From: an uncultured Lachnospiraceae bacterium
GTDB lineage: Bacteria; Bacillota; Clostridia; Lachnospirales; Lachnospiraceae
Assembly: GCA_947176065.1 (NCBI GenBank)
Contig: CAMWPB010000024.1
Coordinates: 1-59,425 of the forward strand
Direction of reading: 5' to 3'
Length of the DNA: 59,425 nt
Under the pieces are notes generated by a model. It was given only the letters and a program-made list of their open reading frames with translations. It was not told where the DNA came from and searched no databases. The position numbers were made by a program, and so were the translations under genes. Position 1 is the first letter of the stretch. Every line of letters starts with the position of its first letter. This document shows positions 52,828-59,425 of the stretch, in pieces.

Positions 52828-55800
52828 TCAGCTTTCAGGTGTTGTCTCTGTTGTAACTGCAATTCCTTCGATTGTGATCACTGCGCTGTTTGTCGTCAAA
52901 TCTTTCTGGCGAACAACAACCTTGATCGTTGCAGTTGAAGCACCGGTATTAATCTTCAACTGATCGCTTTCAGCCGCCACAACCTCAAAATCCGGAGATA
53001 CACCGTTGGCACTGCCTGCTGCCGCAAGGACAGCCGCCGAAACGTCATCCCATCCTGTTGTGGACGTGATCGTGATTGTTGCGCTCTCACCTGTCGCCGC
53101 TGCCTTCACCGCATCGGAGATAGCATTCTTTAATGTCTCGGTAATCTCTTTCTGTTCAGGCTGTTCAGGCTGCTCCGGCTGCTCATTCGCCAATGCCGGA
53201 ATCACAAGAGTAACGGCCTGCGTATCGCTCTCCTCGCCCTTAGTAATCTTAATGGTAGCCTCTAAAGACCCTGCAGTACCTACCTGTGCCAGTGTGAGCT
53301 TGATCGCCTTCTTCCCGTCCTGCTCGTCAATCGTGTATGCAACCGCATCCGTAGCGTTTACTGCTTTCTTAATAGCCGCCAGCATAGCTGTTTCTACACT
53401 TGTTTCCGTTGCATCCTGTGCAATGAGCCAGTCGGGTTTATTGGGCGCATCATTGATTGACTTTGCCCATGCTGCTACTGCCGTTTTCACTTCCGCCACT
53501 GTCATATCCTGTGGAGGCACTGTCTCAGCAGGGGTTACCCTGACCGTCACTTTGACGGAGGCAGCAAACTTCAGGTTGTCTTCCCACTGCTTATCAGTCA
53601 TCAGTTTGCCCCCGTTATCGAATATACTCTCATACCTGCTTCCCTTCGGCGCAAAGTATATGGTTGCCGGGAATGATTTTGTGCTCTTCGGCAATTCCCT
53701 GCCGAGTGTCAGTATGATTTCATCATTCTCATTCATGCTCGGACTAATCCAGACATTCTTTGTCGCTACCATAAAGTTGCCGGCAATTTCAACTTTCTTA
53801 TCACCAGCCATGATCTTAAAGGGCTGTGTCGCAGCGCCCACGCGGTTCTCCAGCGTAAGAGACTCGCTGATGCCATACTTGACGGTGGAAGCTGCATCCT
53901 TAATCTTCACCGTGATCTTAACAATCTGATCCACCGCACCCTTATTGTCATAGTAGTCCTTCTGTGTAGTCGCAGAGTATACAAGGTAACCTGTCAGATC
54001 ATTCTTGTCAATCTTGGTCGGATCGGTAACACCAGCTTTAATGATTAACATGCCATCCTTATTAATATCAAAGTTGCTTGTAAATTTATTCTCCACGCCC
54101 TTGATATTCGCATTCAGGAGCTTTGTAAACGATAAGTCCAGATCGTCCGCCGGAATGCTTGACTTACCTGTAAGAACCGCACCTGCGTCTTTTAATCCAA
54201 TGGTATAGGATGTGGTCGGCTTGAAGGTAAACTTCTTCACCTTATCTACCTTGACCGTAGCTGCCGCCGGTGCTGTGAGTGCTGTAAATACACCGTTGTT
54301 CAGACTTCCCACTGTCACCTTCAATGCATAGCTACTCTGACTAAACTTAGGATTTGCACTGTTGAATGTCAGCTCAATGGCGCCCTTCTTTGTATCCTTG
54401 TCATAGCCCGTGATCTCATAGCTTGCAGGCGAAAGATCGGTGGCAAATGCAGTCAGGTCAGCGCGGTTCTTATCGTTTAACTTGTTCCAGTCCACTTCTA
54501 CTGCCGCCGCCAGTTTTCCATTCTCTGCCGTTGCGTCGGTAACTAATGTTTCAGGAATCTTGCTAAGCTCAATCTGAACCTTCTGATCCGCATTTGTCCC
54601 TACGGGATGAAGCGTATTGAGCGCTTTTGCCGCAATCTTCGTAATTTTACTGCCTGTAAGAACATCGCTGTTTTTAAAGCTATATTCTACCGTCTTTGCA
54701 GGACTCTGGGACTTATCCGTCAGTGTAATCTTAAATTCCTGCTTATCAGAGGTAAGAAGCGCTGTGTTATACTGCTGCTGTGTCTTCTTTCCACCGGTGA
54801 TCTTAACATCGTAGTTTGCGTAAGCAGGTGCCGGCTCGTAACCGCCGCCATCCTTCGGCACCATCACTTCCGCCACCAGTCTGGATACGGCAGAACCATT
54901 GTACACTATGGTTCCTGTGGCAGGTGATGCAGGATCACATAATACCTTAGTATCCGCTGTCCAGGTGCCATTTGCACCGGGAACCGCCTTGGAAATCTTC
55001 AGGGCCAGCTCTTTATTCTCCGTGCTGTCGAATGTCACATTGAGGGAAATCTCTGCTTTCGCCTTACTTCCGTCATTGGCCGTCACAGTGAGTTTGGCCT
55101 TTGCGGGCTTCACTACGGAAATCTTACCGTTTGTGCCAACAGCCACGTTCTTTGCACTGCTGGACTTATAGCTTACATCGGTATTCGGAACAGTCACTTC
55201 AGCCAGCTCTTCCGCCGTGTATTCTTTATTCTTTTCCAGACCGGCCTCTGCGGTAAATGCCTTCACGTAACCGCCTGTAACTGCGGACGCTTCTACCGCC
55301 ACAGCATTCTTGCCGTCCGCGATTGCAACTACCTTATAACCCTTCAGAACTTCAGCCGTGGTTTCGGGTTCAGATGTGTCAGGAGGCGTCGGTGTTGTCG
55401 TCTCTTCCCCATATACCGGCTTCACGATTGCAACTGTACTCAGATCCGCGCCCACATTTGTAATCGTAATCACTTCACTGTATGCCGCCTCTGCTTTGCC
55501 GATAAACTTCGAGCCGTTCACACCGTTGTCTACAGTCGCTTTAATCACAAACTGATTATCCGTCTCTTCCGCCGCAACCACATAATCCTTGTTGACGGTT
55601 ACGGTTCCGTTGGATTTATTAATGGTTACCATACCGTACAGAGGATCTGCCGGTGCAAACGCATCACCCGACTTATTTTTCACGATCTCCCATGTGACTT
55701 TCTTGGTCTTGGGAGCAGCCGTCTTATCTTTTCCGGTTTTGTCACCATTGTAGTACGCAACCGCCTTCAGCGTTGCCGCTTTCTTTACTGCCTTAAATAT

Positions 55801-58800
55801 GCTCTCGCTGGGAACGGTTACGCCCAGGGTGTCAATGCCTCTCACCACCGTAACGACAACCGTCGCTCTGGAAGCATACATTGTGTTGGCCGCTTTCGCC
55901 GTAACCTGTACGGTGTGCTTGCCAACTGCTGTCTTTTCTGTAGCACTCGCGTAAATCTTGCCGTCTTTAATCTCCAGATTCGTTAAACCTTCATCACCCT
56001 TATAGGTAATATCCACAATATCCGAATTTTGAATCTCTGTGTATGTCGTAGTCTTTGTAAACTGAGGGGTTGCGACCATAACATTTTCCTGGCCGGTATA
56101 AACGGTAGTCGTACCCTTCTTCAGTTTCAGGTTCACTTCCCATGCAGGAGTCTGTGTCGCAAAAGGCTTTGCGCCTGTCGCAAACGCCTGACTTCTCGCA
56201 TCCTTGATCAGATTGCTATCGATATTAGCCGCCGTAATGTCTACTGTCTTATCTTTTACATGTACAAGGGCAACTTCCACATCGTATTTCCATGCGCCGC
56301 CGTCGCCGTAAGTTACCTCAGATTCTACACCATCTACGGTAATCTTATCTCTAGCGACTCTAATGGTTACATCCTGCGTGTCGCCGTCTTTGACGAAGTA
56401 CTGTGTCGCGACTGTCTCTAAAAGTTTCTCCGGTCTGTCCGCACCTGCTGCGGGAGTCACCTTCACTTCGTATAATACGGCGCCCTTTTCGGGTTTCTCA
56501 ATCTTCTTAGCGCCCAGTGTGAGCGTCAGGTCAATATCGCTTGCGCTCTTTAACTTAACGGTAGGCTTTGCAGTACGCGCGCTAATCAGAGCCGTAGACT
56601 CAACCTTGATTGTCTTGCTGACCGTGCCGCCATTGGAGATAACTACCTCCGCCGTACCAGCCGTCTGACCGGTCTGAATCATCAGCAGTCCTGTTTTGGA
56701 GTCGAATGCAGGTGTGCCGACAACCACTCCCTCCGCAGATGAATTCTGTACAGCTATGACAAGTTTGCCGATTTCGCCGTTTGTCGTAACTTTATAGCCT
56801 TTTACCGTATCGGTAGGCTGTTTTGCACTGGCCGGAACGGAAATGGTGGATATCTCCTTGGATACCTGTAAGGTATAGGTCGCGCCCAATACTTCCTTCG
56901 CATCCTCACCTTCACCCTCCGTTGCATACAGCTTCAGGGTCAGTTTCTTTCCCGCAACTGCTGCCGCGTTAAGAAGGTTGATTGTAGCGGTTGTTCCCGC
57001 AACAGTAACAACTTCTGTTTTGCCCTCTGCAGCGGCTACCGCTCTCGCGCCGTCAAGAAGCTCCGCCTTGCTGATCGCTACCGGTGTGTTGTCTGCGCCC
57101 TGCACGATGCCTGCCGTGTAAGAAGCATCATAGCTTACGCTGTAAATATTCTTCACCGGCTCGACTGTCTTGTTTTCTTTGTCCTTTAAGTCTGCCGCCT
57201 TGTATAAGCCGTTCGCCGTAACAGTGATCTCCACATCATCCGTCACTTTTACGCTGAACTCCGCCGCGCCCTTCGTAACTTTCACAGCCGGGCCTGCCGT
57301 CTCACCTACCTTGTAGGATACTGCCGTCAGCGCGCAGTTATCCTTCTGGGTCACTTTAACGGTCACGGTCTGCCCCTGCGGGATTGCATTAAGGCTTTCA
57401 GCCTTCAGCACCTTTCCGTTCATACTTACAACCGTGTTCACGTTCTCCGTGTCGCCCGCTAAGGTAACGGCCTTGGTAACCGCCTCTTCCGTAACGGTAA
57501 ACTCTTCACCGTCTGCTGCAAGCGCAGATGCCAGAACGGTATATGTGTAAGTCGCATTATCACCGTTTCTGTCTATCTTCGCCTCAATTTCTTTATTCGC
57601 CTTATTTACAACCTTCGGCGCATAAGGGCCTGCAGCGTTGATCACGAAAGCAACTCTCTTCGCGCCTTTCGCAACCGCATATTTGCCATCTGCCGCCGTT
57701 ACTGCCGTTCCGTCAACCTTCACGTCACCGAGTGTCAGGTTCTTCACACCCTCAAGCTTGAACGCCACGGTGTTTTCTGCTCCAGAACCGATCGCGTCTG
57801 TTCCGACGGTAACCGTCGCAGGCGTTCCCTTGATCATGGTCAGCTCATACTTCGCAGAAGTCTCTACCATTGCCTGACCAGACGGCTCTTCCACTTTTTT
57901 GATGGTTGCGCCGGCAGCCTTGATGCTCTCATCATCGATCTGGTATCCTGTCGCCGCCGTGAAAGTCAGGACCACTTTCTCGTTTCGGGAAACCACCTTG
58001 TCGCCGTCTTCCTTCGTACCGACAATGCCGTCCTGATCAGTAACGCCATCGGGCATTGATATAGTCGCCGTAGCGGATGCCTCGTCGCTGCCTTCCGCCA
58101 TTGCAAACGTAAACGCATAGCACTGCGTCTCGTCGAGCTCCGCCGTCATGGTAAGCGTTTTGTCAGCGTCAAGGCTGGCAATCGTGTAAGTACCGTCTGC
58201 AGCCGCTTTCAGCTCGTTACCGTCTGCATCTGCGACCTTAATTACTTTAAAGAATTCCGCCGCTTCCAGCTTGAAGCTTACGCCGAAGCCCTCTTTCGCT
58301 TCAATTGCCCATGTGCTATCTGAATCGCCCAGCTCGTTCTTTTCCGCTGCTGTGCCGTTAATCTTGATGTCCGTAACTTTCGCCACGTTACTGTTTTTGG
58401 CAAACGTCACAGTGTAGTTCGGAATCTTAACCGCCTCTACGTTGATCACGACGTTGCCGCTTACGTTAGTAATCGTATATGTGCCGTCTGCCGATGCAGT
58501 TGGCGTAACCTCGTCACCACCGCCTACCTGATAGGACAGTTTGCTGATCTTATGGGTTTCCTTGTTGTCCTCTTTCAGCTTCGCCGTGAAAGTGAGGCTT
58601 TCCCCGGATTCAATGCCGGCATCCGCATTCGGAACTGTAGAAAATTCCAGTACACTGTCGGCATCTGTCTTGTTGACGGTAATGGTGTATTTGATTTTAG
58701 CTGCGGTCACTTTAATTGTAATGTCTGCCGTAATATTACTCTTATCAATCGTATAAGTTACCGCACCGTTCTCATCTGCTTCGCCCTTGGTCGCCTCTTT

Positions 58801-59187
58801 CTCGGTGGAGTCCGTTCCAACCGTATACTTAACAGCCGATACTGCATAATGCGTCTTCGCCGTTACCTTGAAGGTGAAATCAGCATCCGCCGTTGCCTTG
58901 CCCTCGCCAAGGTCTATATCATATCCAGTTTTATCCTCGGTTCCGTCTGTTACATTATACTCGCTTACTGTCTCAGCGTCTCCGTCTGCAGTTATTGCAG
59001 CATCAGTGCCTTCTACAGGCTCTTCCTGTCCGTCGGGAGCCGGCGCTTCCACGTCGTCCGCAGGATCAATAACGGGTGTATCGTTATCGCCCGGGATTTC
59101 CTCAAAAGCATCTCCCTCCTCCGGATTTGTCTCGCCCTCTGTGGTGTCAGAATTATCGGGATTTTCCTCCCCATCTGCATCCACCAC
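52828..59187 (-). CDS. Giant repeat-rich surface-type protein 2, without encoded signal peptide
   Basis: This 2119-residue protein is paralogous to giant protein 1. It starts GTG-GTG (MVDADGEENPDNSDTTEGE) with the same acidic head. Repeats of about 90 residues follow (KYTITVNKTDADSVLEF, NYTVTFAKNSNVAKVTDI), resembling InlB B-repeat-like domains, then Ig-like domains. Central units match protein 1, for example FTKLLNANIKGVENKF against FTKLYNANIKGKTNKF. A Glu-Gln-Pro linker (EQPEQPEQPEQ) lies near residue 2025. The C-terminus (TTETTPES) shows no anchor. As in protein 1 there is no Shine-Dalgarno and no signal peptide, only the out-of-frame n-region upstream. A surface or matrix adhesin is the best guess. 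Confidence 0.75.
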   Translation of the reverse strand: MVDADGEENPDNSDTTEGETNPEEGDAFEEIPGDNDTPVIDPADDVEAPAPDGQEEPVEGTDAAITADGDAETVSEYNVTDGTEDKTGYDIDLGEGKATADADFTFKVTAKTHYAVSAVKYTVGTDSTEKEATKGEADENGAVTYTIDKSNITADITIKVTAAKIKYTITVNKTDADSVLEFSTVPNADAGIESGESLTFTAKLKEDNKETHKISKLSYQVGGGDEVTPTASADGTYTITNVSGNVVINVEAVKIPNYTVTFAKNSNVAKVTDIKINGTAAEKNELGDSDSTWAIEAKEGFGVSFKLEAAEFFKVIKVADADGNELKAAADGTYTIASLDADKTLTMTAELDETQCYAFTFAMAEGSDEASATATISMPDGVTDQDGIVGTKEDGDKVVSRNEKVVLTFTAATGYQIDDESIKAAGATIKKVEEPSGQAMVETSAKYELTMIKGTPATVTVGTDAIGSGAENTVAFKLEGVKNLTLGDVKVDGTAVTAADGKYAVAKGAKRVAFVINAAGPYAPKVVNKANKEIEAKIDRNGDNATYTYTVLASALAADGEEFTVTEEAVTKAVTLAGDTENVNTVVSMNGKVLKAESLNAIPQGQTVTVKVTQKDNCALTAVSYKVGETAGPAVKVTKGAAEFSVKVTDDVEITVTANGLYKAADLKDKENKTVEPVKNIYSVSYDASYTAGIVQGADNTPVAISKAELLDGARAVAAAEGKTEVVTVAGTTATINLLNAAAVAGKKLTLKLYATEGEGEDAKEVLGATYTLQVSKEISTISVPASAKQPTDTVKGYKVTTNGEIGKLVIAVQNSSAEGVVVGTPAFDSKTGLLMIQTGQTAGTAEVVISNGGTVSKTIKVESTALISARTAKPTVKLKSASDIDLTLTLGAKKIEKPEKGAVLYEVKVTPAAGADRPEKLLETVATQYFVKDGDTQDVTIRVARDKITVDGVESEVTYGDGGAWKYDVEVALVHVKDKTVDITAANIDSNLIKDARSQAFATGAKPFATQTPAWEVNLKLKKGTTTVYTGQENVMVATPQFTKTTTYTEIQNSDIVDITYKGDEGLTNLEIKDGKIYASATEKTAVGKHTVQVTAKAANTMYASRATVVVTVVRGIDTLGVTVPSESIFKAVKKAATLKAVAYYNGDKTGKDKTAAPKTKKVTWEIVKNKSGDAFAPADPLYGMVTINKSNGTVTVNKDYVVAAEETDNQFVIKATVDNGVNGSKFIGKAEAAYSEVITITNVGADLSTVAIVKPVYGEETTTPTPPDTSEPETTAEVLKGYKVVAIADGKNAVAVEASAVTGGYVKAFTAEAGLEKNKEYTAEELAEVTVPNTDVSYKSSSAKNVAVGTNGKISVVKPAKAKLTVTANDGSKAKAEISLNVTFDSTENKELALKISKAVPGANGTWTADTKVLCDPASPATGTIVYNGSAVSRLVAEVMVPKDGGGYEPAPAYANYDVKITGGKKTQQQYNTALLTSDKQEFKITLTDKSQSPAKTVEYSFKNSDVLTGSKITKIAAKALNTLHPVGTNADQKVQIELSKIPETLVTDATAENGKLAAAVEVDWNKLNDKNRADLTAFATDLSPASYEITGYDKDTKKGAIELTFNSANPKFSQSSYALKVTVGSLNNGVFTALTAPAAATVKVDKVKKFTFKPTTSYTIGLKDAGAVLTGKSSIPADDLDLSFTKLLNANIKGVENKFTSNFDINKDGMLIIKAGVTDPTKIDKNDLTGYLVYSATTQKDYYDNKGAVDQIVKITVKIKDAASTVKYGISESLTLENRVGAATQPFKIMAGDKKVEIAGNFMVATKNVWISPSMNENDEIILTLGRELPKSTKSFPATIYFAPKGSRYESIFDNGGKLMTDKQWEDNLKFAASVKVTVRVTPAETVPPQDMTVAEVKTAVAAWAKSINDAPNKPDWLIAQDATETSVETAMLAAIKKAVNATDAVAYTIDEQDGKKAIKLTLAQVGTAGSLEATIKITKGEESDTQAVTLVIPALANEQPEQPEQPEQKEITETLKNAISDAVKAAATGESATITITSTTGWDDVSAAVLAAAGSANGVSPDFEVVAAESDQLKINTGASTATIKVVVRQKDLTTNSAVITIEGIAVTTETTPES

Positions 59188-59193
59188 AATTTA

Positions 59194-59212
59194 TATTAAC
59201 TATTTGTTAATA
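59194..59212. repeat. Inverted repeat TATTAAC-N5-GTTAATA (copy 2)
   Basis: Identical in sequence and position, relative to the start codon, to the element at 26037-26055. Confidence 0.5.
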
Positions 59213-59228
59213 ATTTCCTTATTTTCAT
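59196..59228 (-). other. Ten-codon leader ORF resembling a signal-peptide n-region (copy 2)
   Basis: The ORF reads MKIRKLLTNS and then TAA, eight bases before the GTG-GTG of giant gene 2 and out of frame with it. The two copies differ by one conservative K/R change. Confidence 0.5.
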
Positions 59229-59389
59229 TCTCCCAGCATTCATGCGGGATAGCGGAATTTCCGACCGAATTTATATTTGTATTTATGATTATTTGCAAAT
59301 ATAATATCGTGTAAACTGTCCAATTTGTTACTAATTTGTTCTTAATTAAATTTTTATTAAATCGTATAATCCGCATATCCAGTGGGATG

Positions 59390-59400
59390 GGAACGGTTCC
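59390..59400. promoter_or_regulatory. Palindrome GGAACGGTTCC (copy 2)
   Basis: Second copy of the candidate operator in the shared leader. Confidence 0.35.
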
Positions 59401-59425
59401 GGCTCTTTCAAATTTGTCACTAATT

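Larger units (their letters stand above)
59188..59425 (-). repeat. Leader copy 2 shared with giant gene 1
   Basis: This is the counterpart of 26031-26272, close to 90% identical by eye, and it runs off the window end. It has the same order of elements: inverted repeat, n-region ORF, hairpin CCCGCATGAATGCTGGG, AT-rich block and GGAACCGTTCC palindrome. Confidence 0.8.

Overview
The window looks like chromosomal DNA from a gut-type member of the Lachnospiraceae (Clostridia, Bacillota). The evidence is a large clostridial SRP RNA with an Alu-type 5' domain, strong AGGAGG ribosome binding sites, a methionyl-tRNA synthetase with a C-terminal tRNA-binding domain, a methionine aminopeptidase with a SEC-C zinc motif, an ABC sugar importer with a lipoprotein binding protein, and conserved hypothetical proteins typical of this family. 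Nearly all genes lie on the minus strand. The exceptions are a decayed STAND-type gene and an exonuclease at the left edge, and the SRP RNA with a radical SAM gene in the middle.

Region by region (minus-strand operons read right to left). 1-2900: degraded STAND NTPase remnant, DnaQ-type exonuclease with a zinc ribbon, VanZ-like protein, and an N-terminally altered Rpn/PD-(D/E)XK family protein. 2950-19030: a complete exopolysaccharide/capsule operon (SH3 membrane protein, PHP tyrosine phosphatase, Wzz-like chain-length protein, BY-kinase, initiating sugar-phosphate transferase, five glycosyltransferases or ATP-grasp enzymes, EpsG-like polymerase, pyruvyl transferase, Wzx flippase, two FrhB-like proteins and a ferredoxin). 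19278-26030: a 2250-residue repeat-rich surface-type protein. 26438-28864: SRP RNA, radical SAM activase-like protein, DUF6128-like protein. 29068-42853: CdaR-like regulator, MsmX/UgpC-type ATPase, CsoR-CopA copper module, sugar ABC transporter, diguanylate cyclase, YesL-like protein, HD-GYP protein, GNAT. 43038-52697: a mix of metabolic, secreted and housekeeping genes (D-lactate dehydrogenase family, alpha/beta hydrolase, metG, three secreted or membrane proteins of unknown function, map). 52828-59187: a second giant protein, paralogous to the first.

Two observations stand out. First, the polysaccharide operon carries two G-homopolymers (10 G at 15500-15509, 9 G at 4195-4203), each a few bases before a stop codon. 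In both cases adding one G opens a sensible C-terminal extension of about 20 codons that ends by overlapping the start codon of the next gene (GTGA and TAATG). This is the layout expected of slipped-strand phase variation that also gates translational coupling. Second, both giant genes begin at GTG-GTG with no Shine-Dalgarno and no signal peptide. Just upstream, in another frame, both carry the same signal-peptide n-region (MKI[K/R]KLLTNS, then TAA), a 7-bp inverted repeat, and at least 238 nt of roughly 90% identical leader, although the protein bodies have diverged. That pattern suggests a shared 5' cassette, possibly a recombination or expression-site arrangement.
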